Shown here: positions 9,726 through 21,353 of the stretch, in pieces | How the letters are laid out: the number at the start of each line of letters is the position of its first letter | Position numbering within the stretch: the stretch's first letter is position 1 | Source: Hofstenia miamia | Taxonomy: Eukaryota > Xenacoelomorpha > Acoela > Hofsteniidae | DNA: 61,143 nt | Direction of reading: 5' to 3' | Assembly: GCA_900660155.1 (NCBI GenBank) | Contig: CABFPE010000121.1 | Location: 10,472 to 71,614, forward strand | The notes under the pieces: generated by a model | What the model was told of the DNA's origin: nothing | What the model saw: only the letters and a program-made list of their open reading frames with translations | The model's database searches: none | Translations under genes and position numbers: made by a program

Positions 9726-12618
9726 TCTAGAGGTTTTCTAAAAAATGTAAAAAATTGCTCAAGAACATATTGGTACATAGTTAAAAAGGGGGTATAATTG
9801 AATAATTATTTATATGGGTATGGCTGTAGTTTTTTTACTGCCTTGCTGTAAAAGCCTGAATTTCGAAAAAACGCCTTTTTTCTTATCAAAATCAATAGAA
9901 AAGTGTAAAAAGTTATTGAAAACTGATCATTTTGAGAAAGCTGCATATATACAACCCTGCTTTTCTTTACTACTCACCTTCAAAATGAACTTGAGTTTTA
10001 TCTTCAATACAGTAGTTAGTGAATTTTACTTCACCGATATCATTGAAAAATGTACACATTTCTCAGGTTGAGGTGATTCCTTAGGATTTCATGCACAGAT
10101 CCGATGCTGGTGTCAAAAGTGGTAGATTTGTTACTAACAATGATGTGGGGATCATCTTGTACCAAATGCTCCAAAGACAAAAGGTTGTGTTGAATTATTG
10201 AATTTGATGGTCATCCAATTTTTTCATTGTCTAGAAGAGACAATCTTTTTCAATTAAATAGTCAGATAATCAGCGGCATGTTGTTGCGTGGAATGGGATT
10301 TTATCATTCCAAACAGAATAAAGATCATCATAAATGTCTTTTGGCTTTATTTCCCGTTTAGTTTCAGTAAAAATGTAAAATCAAAAAGCGTCTTTATTTG
10401 CTTCCATGTTCGCGCTGCAGTAGAAAAAGTTCGAAATAAAATATGCACATTAATTGCATCATTAACAAAGTTTAAAGTACGCATCTATCTATGCATCAGC
10501 TCTCAAAACTTTTTGAACCCAGCATGTAATTTATGAACACTGTTGAAATCTACATTTTGAAATTTTACGTTGGCATAATTTTGTTCTTCCGAAACTCTAT
10601 TGAAATTTTGTAATTTCAGTGTATAAATTATATATGTTGCTAACAACAGCCCCAAAATAAGCCAAATTCTCATAAATTTTGATATCAATCCTATGGTTTC
10701 TTAGGGTTTGCCAGGCTTGGAACGAATTTTCGGCACATGCCCACACATTCTTAATCGCACTCCATAAATGCTAAAAATATTACTATGAATAAATTTACAC
10801 AATAGTTGTATTAGATTGATGAGGAATATCAAAAACAAATAATTGCAATTACAGAAATAATTACTGTTAACCAAGTTTCTGGTACTAGCTTGCCCTATCT
10901 TAACCCACATATTGGATGTCTCACCTCTGTTAGAGCCCCCACCCCCTGTCAAAATTTTAGGACTACAACACCATATTTGCCGCTAATATCAATTGTGGGT
11001 AGGGTATGAAGTGTTGCAATTTTCAAGAATGCAGAATTGAAACGTCTAAAAATTATTAAAAACAATTGAATTGGATTTTTGCAAAAAGGTTTAATTTCAA
11101 AAGATGACTGCATACTGAAACTATTACTGTAAAAAATTTTAGAAACTCTCCCATCAAGGATTTCTTATTAAGATAAAGAATTATGGAGCATTGTGTAAGA
11201 GCAAAATGAAAAAGCTGGTTTACCTAGAAGTGAAATCCCTAACTTATCCAACTGCATCTAAATTCTGCATCCACTCTTCCATAGACTTTTAATTTAGAAA
11301 CGCACTTTTAAAAAATTTCAAATAAAAGGTTATCAATTTATATACATTTAATGTTTAATGTTTGTTGACAATGATTTTTTTCAAATTTTAATAAAATAAA
11401 GCTTATTGCTGTGGCAGAGATTGTTGAATAGTTTTCTTAGAAATCTTCGAATTTTTGAAAAAGATTTAAATGCTTTCCATGCCTAGTGTTAATGTATTTA
11501 AAAGGTTTTGATCCCTGGAGGCAACAAAGAACTTTGACTGTTTCTTGATATGTGCAAGATATTTCAAACCCATTGAGACGTGCCGTGCGCAAAGTCAGAG
11601 GTCGCGGGACACAGGCTTTCAGATTGAGCACAGTTTTAATAGTTTTTGAGCTATAAGCGTTTTTTTTATAGGAACATTAAAAATTTTCACAAATTATCAG
11701 GCTTTTTAAGGTTAAATTCAAACATATTTTCAATGTGTGCACATATAGAAAGAAGTGATAATTGTCTCCAAGCATCCAATAATATTATTCTTACATTACT
11801 CATCATATAATGTTAAATGCGTGTGTTGTGCCATTTCTTTTGTCTAATCCGTGTACAAAGTATGAGCAAGCACAACGCGACGCAATAATGACCTATTTCT
11901 AATATTGCAATTCTTCTATACATATTTGTACAATAAAGTTCAACAGTCTACCAGATTACTAGTGATTGTAATAAAATGCATACAACAGCCAAAGATGTTT
12001 GAGAAATTTTTTTTCACAACCTTGTGATATCGCAAAAAATGACTATCAAATGCATTGCATATGAATGGCTTGCTAATAGTGAGGTTCATCAGCTGCAAAG
12101 AACATGTGCAATGAAAAAATGTCTTGCACAAAATAATTTTTATAGGGTCATTTTTCCTGAAGAGAGAATATTTACAATTAACAAACGGCTTAGCTGTCAC
12201 AATAGACGAGTGTATTTGTACCTCTAGCAAAAAGTGACCCTCAAAAGTTGTACCTGTCATAAACTTAGAAATCTGCGTCCCTCAGCGATTTGGACCTGTA
12301 CGATCTCATGCTAAATCCTCACCTAATTCTCGAAGAAAAGTAAAACTTTTAAAACGACATAGTGTAAGTAAATATGTTAGACATATGCACAGTTCATTAA
12401 TCTATTCTTTTCCAGTCGTGACTTTCTATATAAAATTAATAAAAATAGATCATAAAATACTAATTTTTATGGCATTTTCACACTTCAACATACTGCAGTG
12501 CTGCTAAAAATCAAGACATACATCAAATAAGTTTTCATTTTTTAGCTTTTTATTGAAAAAAAATAAAAATTGAAATTTTCAAAAATGTATATTTTTTACT
12601 CTTACAATATATATATGA
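9726..12618. other. No gene seen
   Basis: AT-rich with only short unconvincing frames (for example 9814-10071, 10288-10536, 12024-12227). One diverged repeat (about 11440-11720) has a relative near 55170-55480. Confidence 0.55.
11440..11720 (+). repeat. Diverged interspersed repeat shared with about 55170-55480
   Basis: Shared landmarks in the same order: CTTTCCATGCCTAGTGTT (CTTTCCATGCCCAGTGTT in the other copy), then a CGCAAAGTCA-like string, and later TTAAGGTTAA-like sequence. The copies are old and diverged, with no coding content. Confidence 0.4.
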
Positions 12619-13362
12619 AGACCACAGGGGAAAAACCAGTGATGTCACATTTTTGGTATTTTGGAGTTATGCTTGCCTACATTTAGTATTTGAACTGTAG
12701 ATTTATGTAAAAGTAAATAAAATGGAAAAACCAGTGATATCTAGTGAAATTTAGCCTTTGAAATATTTATATACTGTGGAAAAATAAGTGATGTCCAAAC
12801 TGTTCAATGGAAAAATAGGCAGTGTCCCATTAGATGAAATTTTTATTTTCAAAATTCGCTATATTGCGTCGTAAAATATTGAATTAGTATGTAAAAATCA
12901 AAGGGAAATTTGGTATTTTTGCAAAGTAGAGAACCAGACATTTTTTGACAACTTAAAGACATGTGATGTTTTGGTGGAGGAAGAGGATGATGGGGAGGAA
13001 GAATTTTAGGTTTAAAGTGACACTGAATCTTGTTAATCTGTGTTATATACACTATATTACATTATATGTGGCATTTTTTGTTAGAAAAATAAAATATTTA
13101 TAATAATCAGCCTTATTACTATTCAATGGAATAACAGATGATGTCCAAATCTGATATATGAGCAGTTTACCATGCACTCACTAACCCATGCTACATAAAT
13201 TTTATAACTACCACTGCTGAAAGATCTGTAAGATGTATTAGTACATGGGGAAAAATTTTTGTTACAATTGATGGTAATTGAGGCTAGCTGTGAGGTCGCA
13301 AATCTTAAAAATTGAATTTCTCCATTTAGAATATGTGTGACATCACTGGTTTTTCCCCTGTG

Positions 13363-13366
<4 letters not shown>
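12619..13366. mobile_element. Non-autonomous DNA transposon (MITE-like) with 31-bp perfect terminal inverted repeats
   Basis: 12619-12649 and 13336-13366 are perfect inverted complements (outer end AGACCACAGGGG, inner end GTGATGTCACA). Inside, degenerate versions of GGAAAAACCAGTGATGTC recur at about 12724, 12777, 12810 and 13126, like subterminal transposase-binding repeats. The 748-bp body has no transposase. Both flanks are TA repeats, so the target duplication cannot be read. Superfamily not assigned. Confidence 0.65.
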
Positions 13367-13403
<37 letters not shown>

Positions 13404-13462
13404 CAGATAAAATTCAAATCGGCTTTAGTGTTTTTTAAAATTAACAGCAAAAAATATAANNN

Positions 13463-13496
<34 letters not shown>
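13367..13496. repeat. TA microsatellite with small gap
   Basis: (TA)n runs lie on both sides of a 75-bp unique stretch and NNN at 13460-13462. It abuts the inverted-repeat element. Confidence 0.8.
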
Positions 13497-13497
<1 letters not shown>

Positions 13498-14145
13498 TAA
13501 ACATTTTAGTAAAAACTAAAAACATCAATTAAATAATAGCACACTACAAATTTTGGCTGGTTGCTCTCCGTGCCTTCCATGAAAAGGGTTACTTAAGTAA
13601 CCACAACTAAGTGTCAAAGTGGCATATGCTTCATTAGAGTTGGAAGGTTACTACCTACTAGTATATACTGACTAGTAAATTACCAGTAACAAATTTGAAG
13701 TTACCTCTTCAGGTTACTTGGGACTAGTATAATGTATTTTTTATTTATTTCTTTATATCAACTCACGATCAAATATCTTATTTTAAGGTCATTTCCTGAT
13801 GCAACACAATAATGTGCATATCTTCGTGTACGCNNNNNNNTATATATATATATTAAACATTTTAGTAAAAACTAAAAACATCAATTAAATAATAGCACAC
13901 TACAAATTTTGGCTGGTTGCTCTCCGTGCCTTCCATGAAAAGGGTTACTTAAGTAACCACAACTAAGTGTCAAAGTGGCATATGCTTCATTAGAGTTGGA
14001 AGGTTACTACCTACTAGTATATACTGACTAGTAAATTACCAGTAACAAATTTGAAGTTACCTCTTCAGGTTACTTGGGATCAAATATCTTATTTTAAGGT
14101 CATTTCCTGATGCAACACAATAATGTGCATATCTTCGTGTACGCA
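13497..14145 (+). repeat. Direct duplication around the 7-N gap at 13834-13840
   Basis: 13497-13833 recurs at 13851-14145. The second copy lacks about 45 bp found in the first (between GGTTACTTGGG and ATCAAATATC). Identity is otherwise essentially complete, which is typical of two alleles placed in tandem. Confidence 0.7.
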
Positions 14146-15483
14146 CTATCAAGTATCAATCTTATCATATAAAGCAATAAAAATCATTCACAATACTGCT
14201 GACTTATGAATATCATTTGAATTATTGAAAAAGTAAAATTGGTTCCTGTATATTTCCAGTATTTGGAAGATCAAATCAATGGCGGAGGCAGAAGCATGCA
14301 TAAAATTGTATAACATTCCTCATTTCATTAATGAGAGAATCTATTGAGATTTTTAGGATATGAACACCCTATGAAAATAACGTGCTGACAACTAGTTCCA
14401 TTTGATTTTAGAATTTTACCACTTTTTATATTGGATTATTTTATTTCAATTTAGTTTTGAATTTCTGTTGATTAAACATCCGTGAAATGTTGCGATCTAC
14501 ATATTAATCAAAAATTCGATCATTTACTTTATATTGTACTCCAAAATGCATTAAAGTAAAAAATCATTATGACAATTGCAATTATACCCAGGCACATGTA
14601 TAATTAATTTTAATATCTGAAATAAGCTTACATAGGATTAGCAAAGTTCTAAAAAATTAGAAACTAAGATCAAACATAGTTTGCAGTAAGTTTACAAATT
14701 ATAATAAAGCAACAAATGGTCATTTTATTTGCTTAAGCTTGATTGGTTTCAATTAACCAATATATTGTAATGTATTGCAATATTGTATTGGTAGCAAACT
14801 CATGTTGCAATACATTTATTTTGATTTTTTGTATTGCAATATTATAGCAATACAATATTGGAATGCCCTGGGTTTTGGGACAGAACTGAAACAGCTTCCA
14901 ATTCTGATAAAAAGACTGCCAATGCCAGAGGATATTTAAGGAAAAAAAATCAAACAAATTCTGCTAAATTACAGGCAGGCAATAGATTATGGCAGAAAAC
15001 AGGAATGGTATGTATTTAGATTGTGTTAGCTAATCATAAAAATCGTTTTGGAATTGATGTAACATGGGTTGCAATTTTGGTTATGAAGGCAAGCATTCTC
15101 AATGATTATCAACGTCAATTATCTCTGTAGCGAGCTCACAATGTTGTTGTGAAGACGGCCATAGTTTGATGTTCATGCTGTTAATATAAGTATGTACCAT
15201 TTTTGTTGTTTTAATAATCGGTTTAATTATTATTCATTTTGAACACATGTCAACCTATGAACTTCAGAATCATATTTTGAGTAAATTTTAAAAATCTTTT
15301 GAACATAATCAGCACTTGAATAAAAAATATTTAAGTGCATATTGTCACCACAGTGAACTGCAACTTTGGAGTAGGTTGAAATTAACTTCTACTTGTTGAA
15401 TTCATAAAAATAAATTTTGAAATAGAATATATATAACCATTCAGTAGTAGAATAGGAAGAGAAAACAAGATTAAGAAATAATC
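14146..15483. other. No gene seen; local ATTGCAATA palindromes
   Basis: There is no convincing coding frame. At 14755-14870 the string TATTGCAATA and its complement recur several times, including an inverted repeat TTGTATTGC / GCAATACAA about 8 bp apart, which could fold into a hairpin. Confidence 0.5.
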
Positions 15484-17617
15484 TTAAAATTTCAAAAGAT
15501 GAGGATATTGATCACCATGCAGTGAAAATTTAGTCTTTAAATACTTGACTAGTAATTCACTTTCAGTTTGATCTTTAAACGTACTTTTAGCACTGGCAAC
15601 AAGACCTTCATCAATTTTGCTTAATAAATCAGCATCAATGTTTGGGGACATTCTTTTCTTCTTATGTTTTGTTTCACTGAGAAATTCAGATTTTTCATCT
15701 TTAGGAATCGGAACCTAAACAAAGTCTTTACTTATGGAAAAATTCAAAAATAGTTTATGCGCAAGGGGGAATCGCAGCATTGCTAATAGTGTCTGCTGTT
15801 ACAATAGGATTGCAGTTAACAGCGCTCTATTAACTAACTATTCATTTAAAGCAATTAACGTAGTTTGTTTCAGGAACGGAAACCTGCACCCACAGAAGGT
15901 CGTGATCTAATGGAATTATAAAATTTAATTGAAGAAAAATTTACCCTTCTATCTTGTAGTGCTTTCAGGTTTTGAATATAGTTTTTAGCGAGTGAGTTAT
16001 GACAATCTAAACTGATTTTGAAGGATCCATCGCAGATTCAAAAAATTTCTGTAACATTTGGAGATAACAAAAATTGTCAAAATAGAGCGACTAGTAGCAA
16101 TATAAAAAAAGGAAATTTGCACCCACAGAAGGTCGTGATCTAATGGAATTATAAAATTTAATTGAAGAAAAATTCACTCTTCTATCTTGTGGTGCTTTCA
16201 AGTTTTGAATATACTTTTTAGCGAGTGAGTTATATGATTTGAAATATTTATAAAATTTTTCAACTAGTGCCCATTGTCGTAAACAAGAATCCGATGTTTG
16301 CTTGGCACATGCCTATTATGTCCACATTATTTCTACAGTATACAGTCATGTTCAAAGTTTCTCGTACATCTTTATAAAAAAAAACATATTTAAATCATTT
16401 AGCCTTAACATGTCAACCAAATTGAGACATCCATTAATTATTGAAATATGTCAATAGAAGTGCTAATTAATACGGGAGGGTGTTGCCACGAAATCGAAAG
16501 TGGTACCTTTTGCAATTATATTTTCTCAGTTGCAGTTGACAGTTACACACCACCTATGCTGCATAAAGTGGTTTCATACACGCTACGAATAACATGTGAG
16601 CTATTTTGAAGCATAGACGAGAATATCACTTAGGAACTGGTATATTCAGTGGTGGGATTCAAGGGTTCGCACCGGTTCGCGCGAACCGGTTCCTAAAAAT
16701 ATAAAATTTCACAGAACCGCCGGAACCAGTTCCTGGATTACCTTCTTCGACTGAAACGTACAAGCACTTTAATATTGGGTTAGTACGCAGTACACGTTGC
16801 CATGGCAACGCAACTGATAACAGTCCGCTCTTAAACCTCAGTATTATATATTTCCTACAGCACGAGAATTGTGAAAACTGTAGGTACAATGATTAGCAGT
16901 TCAATGCAGTCTTCATGCATCATATGATCAGTTTTTTCAGTGCAAGATCAAGTAAACCTCGGTTTGAATTTTCAAAGCTAAAATAATTGTACAAGTTAGA
17001 AGTTAAATCTGCATGACCATTAGTTCAATTAGCACAGGAAAAGTAATAGATGCAACGCCTGCAAAATAGGAAAAATCGTTCTTTGATTTTGCGGAAGAAA
17101 CTGAAGGTACAGAGGAATATATTTCAAACACTGCATAGTAAATGTTCTAATAAAATTGATAATTAATATTTGCATAATGCAATTATATATGTGCTAATAT
17201 ACATTATGCACAATGCGATGAGCGGTATCATTTATCTGATTTGATATTAAAACTGAAACTCACCTTTTTAAATGTAGAGAAATTAATGTCAGCAATCGCA
17301 TTTTTGACTGAATCATTCAGTTGAATTTTAGTCGACGTGCTATTTAAATAGGTTTGATATATAGGCATCAACGGTACTCGATTGAGTGACTTAGGTCCAC
17401 AAACAAGAGCATGCCCACTATCTAGCTGCTTAAGAAATATGCATCTTCTGCCTCTTTCTCGACCACACAATAAGACTACAATTGTTCCGGGAGTAAGCGA
17501 TTTCTTTAATATAATGTGAGGTTGTTCACCTCTTTTAGGGTGCGCCTTTACACGTTCTGCAGGTGGATAATAGGCTTTAGCTACAGCAGCCTTGGGCGTC
17601 TTAGATTTAGAAACCAT
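15484..17617 (-). CDS. RPL6: 60S ribosomal protein eL6 (RPL6), two exons
   Basis: Exon 1 is 17617-17264 (118 codons), ending at AAG followed by GTGAGT. Exon 2 is 15714-15484, after a TTTAG acceptor, ending in TAA. The junction is phase 0. The predicted product is 194 residues, close to short eL6 proteins such as the fungal ones and shorter than vertebrate eL6. Exon 1 carries the hallmark core: SLTPGTIVVLLCGRERGRR, CIFLKQLDSG, VCGPKSLNRVPL and STSTKI. Exon 2 has the basic KHKKKRMSP stretch, a helical segment and the C-terminal YLK..FSL...YPHLLKF, matching the family's YLRS.F.L...YPHK..F ending. It is a structural component of the large ribosomal subunit. The intron (15715-17263) holds a duplicated 115-bp segment and a transposon end. 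A splice-acceptor-like TTTAG directly precedes the ATG. Confidence 0.9.
15886..16233 (-). repeat. 115-bp direct duplication inside the RPL6 intron
   Basis: 15886-16000 and 16119-16233 are about 95% identical and 233 bp apart. Read on the minus strand each contains an open, protein-like segment (NSLAKNYIQNLKALQDRR) followed by GGGTAAAT, which could be a donor site. It is unclear whether this is a duplicated exon relic of another gene or chance. Confidence 0.55.
16647..16760 (+). mobile_element. End of a hAT-like DNA transposon with a perfect 20-bp palindrome
   Basis: CAGTGGTGGGATTCAAGGG resembles hAT terminal repeats that begin CAGTGG. It is followed at 16671-16690 by the perfect palindrome ACCGGTTCGCGCGAACCGGT. 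I could not find the matching other end, so this is a solo end or an incomplete copy. The call rests on recollection of hAT termini. Confidence 0.35.
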
Positions 17618-19360
17618 CTAAATGTATAATTAATAAATAAAGAGCATAAATCGAAAAATTATTCTGAAAGCCATTTAATAACGTTTTAATAAAAGTTAAT
17701 TACAAAACTATTAATTATTTAAAGTTATTATTTATATCCAGGCTGATCACCTTGTCCGAAAACTAATTGGGACTATAATAAGGGTAGGTGTTTTTATTGT
17801 ATTTCTTATATTTTAAGAACTCAGTTTAACGAATAAAATTTCCATTAATGTGGTCACGTTCAAGTTAATAATTATGTGATAGTTACAATTTTTTACAGCA
17901 AAACCTTATATTAAACTAAAAATACGATTCTCATCGAAAGAAAACCATTCCCCGCTCCTGAACAAGACAAACCAATAACGCAAAATGCTAAATACTAATA
18001 CATGAATGTAGATAAAAGGTAACTATTTCATAAACTTTCGTGCAAGGGAATAGCTATTGTACAAATTGGATTAGGGTTACACCCACAGACTGCTAACGTT
18101 AACAATTTTTTCATTTAAACCGGCAAAATTTGAAATTGAGACTGGTTCCATAAATGTGATGCAAGGAATGAGAACTTCCAGACAGTTAAAGGCTGTAAAT
18201 TGGTATATTAAATTAACGCCGGGTGATTTTAGTACTTCAACTCAATTAGAACGCCTCTATAAGTTATTGGTTCAAAGCAGTAGTAAATTCCTGTTTTTAT
18301 TGAAAAATATATGCATCAGATACATCTAAATTTCGATACTTGATGCCCCCAGTACCATTGTATTGGATACTAATTCCATCGCATGCCAATTCATGAAATA
18401 TAATGGAGTAAGACTTGCTTTTTTCATTATGCTATATATGCGCTAAATTATGTGCACACTTGCATAAAGCCCGCACTATTTCTGCACAAGGCAATTTCTG
18501 TGTTAGTAAAAAAGAACTCCTGTAATTGTGCACAGTACATTTTGACGTAAAACGCCGTCCTGTATAAAAACTAGCCTCTGACAAAAACATTGGAGAAAAA
18601 TAAATGACCTTTAAAATCGAAAATTCTATATAAAATTTATAAAATTAAATAACAGTATTACAAAAATCCTAGAGAAATACACTCAAACACCCCAAAATAG
18701 GACTGAATTTGAAACAAAAAATTTCTTGTCCGGATTTATCCGGATTAACTTTAACTTTCAGTAGTCGCAACTTTTCATATTTTTAATATATGAAATTCAA
18801 CAATATCTTCTCATTTACTAGCATATGATCAGGAATACATTGAACATTGCAATATCGTTGTTTTAAGAAATCCTAGCATGAACCATTCTACGGGAATGAT
18901 AGTGTAGGATGTTAATGAATCAAACAATTTTGAACTAGCCATTGCATTAAATAAGTTCAAAAGTTTGTTCTAGATGTAAAATGTAATTTAGAAGAGAATA
19001 AAAGGAGTCCGAAGTTGATCCGAACATTATTGACTTCATATTCAACGTTTTATTAAGGTCATTCCACAATAAGGGGGGTTGCGCCTTGCGAAAACCTAGA
19101 TTGCGGGACGAATAATGCTCAGATCGATTTCGGACCTATTTTATTCACTTCAAAATTAAATTTTACATCTATAATGTTCTTTTCAGTTTGTTTCAAGATG
19201 GAAATTTGATAAGACAGGCCGGGATCATTATTTTCTTCCAAATCCAATATAAGTGCGGGAACATTGTTCAAATATGTAGACTCCTGTTTATTATCACCTA
19301 ATTAATCATTTATTACGAAAATATACTTATATTAAATGAGAAATTACAATGAAATCACTA
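17618..19360. other. No gene seen; contains first copy of an assembly duplication
   Basis: AT-rich DNA upstream of RPL6 with no coding frames. 18862-19350 is copied exactly at 20118-20606. Confidence 0.55.
18862..19350 (+). repeat. 489-bp segment, original copy of an exact duplication
   Basis: As far as I can read it, identical base for base to 20118-20606. It includes an AATAAGGGGGGTTGCGCC block. The other copy is bounded by single Ns on both sides, so this one is the likely genuine location. Confidence 0.85.
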
Positions 19361-19442
19361 GCGCCATTATAATATTTAGTAAAATAGACATAAGCGCCAT
19401 TATAATAGTTCAAAATAGTATGCCAGTAGCGCCCTTATAATT
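19361..19442 (+). repeat. Degenerate minisatellite with GCGCCATTATAAT units
   Basis: GCGCCATTATAAT starts at 19361 and 19394, and GCGCCCTTATAAT at 19429, at 33-35 bp spacing. They directly abut the 3' end of the minus-strand LINE. Similar units recur near 22665-22740 and 22936. Confidence 0.5.
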
Positions 19443-20116
19443 GGTCATTTTCGAAAATATTGAAAATGAGATAACCAAAAAGAATTTATTAATTGTTTGT
19501 GATATATATTTGAGACGTTTCGCAGATGGTAAAGATGCCTAACTCCAGAAGCCATTTTTTTAACTTTAGTCATTAAAAATTGTTCGAAATTTAAATCATT
19601 GTCAATCTCAACACCTAAATAATTTATTGATTCACTTTGCTTTATTGGTACTTGATTTATATTTAGTTCAATGTTTTTTGTGAGATTTTTGAATGTTTTA
19701 GGCGAGAAAATTATAAATTGTGTTTTTTCAATATTTACTTTCAATTGATTATTTGAGAAATACTTTGTTAAATGTTCGATGTGATTTTGGAGAATTTTTG
19801 TAGCATTAAAGTCATTTACATTAGTACTTGAGACAGGTATCGTCCGCATATTGATAAATATCACTGTTTTTTTATCTGTTTCGTTATATCATTTACGTAG
19901 AGTGAGAATAGGATAGGGTCAAGAACTGTGCCCTGAGGTACCCCACGGTTAGTTGTAATATATTTTGATTTTGCGCCATTAAGTATAACTAGTTGCTGTC
20001 GATTTATAAGGAAGTTCATTATCAAATTTATAGCGTTGTCATCAAAATTATAATGCATTAATTTGTCTTTCAGTATGTCAAAGTTCATTGAGTTAAACGC
20101 TTTGCTCAAATCGAGA
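19443..20116 (-). mobile_element. LINE reverse transcriptase, C-terminal half, frameshifted
   Basis: Minus-strand reading: SKAFNSMNFDIL (RT motif with the SKAF Asp region partly lost), RGVPQGTVLDPILFSLYVND, then QYADDT at about 19845 in a different frame, then KVNIEKTQFIIFSPK and INYLGVEIDNDL (thumb region). At least two frameshifts separate these blocks, so the copy is dead. The motif order is that of CR1/Jockey-like non-LTR retrotransposons. It continues upstream at 20608-21330 across the spurious insertion at 20118-20606. Confidence 0.8.
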
Positions 20117-20607
20117 NTTTAAGAAATCCTAGCATGAACCATTCTACGGGAATGATAGTGTAGGATGTTAATGAATCAAACAATTTTGAACTAGCCATTG
20201 CATTAAATAAGTTCAAAAGTTTGTTCTAGATGTAAAATGTAATTTAGAAGAGAATAAAAGGAGTCCGAAGTTGATCCGAACATTATTGACTTCATATTCA
20301 ACGTTTTATTAAGGTCATTCCACAATAAGGGGGGTTGCGCCTTGCGAAAACCTAGATTGCGGGACGAATAATGCTCAGATCGATTTCGGACCTATTTTAT
20401 TCACTTCAAAATTAAATTTTACATCTATAATGTTCTTTTCAGTTTGTTTCAAGATGGAAATTTGATAAGACAGGCCGGGATCATTATTTTCTTCCAAATC
20501 CAATATAAGTGCGGGAACATTGTTCAAATATGTAGACTCCTGTTTATTATCACCTAATTAATCATTTATTACGAAAATATACTTATATTAAATGAGAAAT
20601 TACAATN
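20117..20607. repeat. N-bounded exact duplicate interrupting the LINE (likely assembly error)
   Basis: 20118-20606 equals 18862-19350 and is bracketed by single Ns at 20117 and 20607. LINE sequence stops at one N and resumes at the other, with the RT palm start missing between. Confidence 0.85.
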
Positions 20608-21330
20608 TATTTGTGTCTAAATTTTTTATTATGGTTTCTAGTTCAGTTGCATTTACGAGTCTAAAAAAAAAGTATGATTTTGCTGGGAATTTATTAATGT
20701 TTGTCTTTCTCGTATATATTATGGAAAATTGAAATTGCCAAGTTCCTTAAATGTTGCATTTAGATGGTCTATTATTCTTGTTTTTCCGTTGTAATTTTGT
20801 TATCAATACTTAATTCGTTAATGTCAGTTGAAAGTCCTTTACTTTTTCCCAAAAATTTATGAATATATCGCCATTTTTCGTTTGGATTGCTTAGTTTATC
20901 GAAGAACCCTTTCTGTTTTAAGGCAGATTTTTTATTTCTTAAATGTTTAATTACCTTCTTTGATTTTTCGTAATTAGTCCAATTAGTTGTTGTCGGCTCT
21001 GTTTTAGCGAGTTCAAACAATTTTCTTTTAATGCTTATCTGTGTAATAACAATATCATCGGCATTTGATAAAGCAAATTTTCGCGCCTTTACTTTGGGGT
21101 ACTTAATTGGTACCGCTTTATTAATTGCATTGCAAATTTCTTTTGAGATTTAATAAATCATACAAGATCCAGATTTTAATGTGTATATATAGTTGAACAA
21201 TATGTTTTTCAAAAGTGCTTCCATTATTTCGTCTGTATAATTTAGATAATCTCTTGCATAAATTATTTTAAAATTATTGGCTTTGGTAGTTATAATACTT
21301 ATATATGTGCAAAGAGCATGGTCACATTAA
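20608..21330 (-). mobile_element. LINE endonuclease end, linker and RT start
   Basis: On the minus strand, from 21330 downward: DHALCTYIS (the SDH end of the APE endonuclease), then a linker with KARKFALSNADDIV, RKLFELAKTE, YEKSKKVIKHLRNKKSALK and KWRYIHKFLGKSKG, then RLVNATELETIIKNLDTN, where RT begins. One in-frame stop is seen near 21150. It belongs to the same element as 19443-20116. Confidence 0.7.
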
Positions 21331-21353
21331 GAATTTAAAAAATAAGTCTGAAT

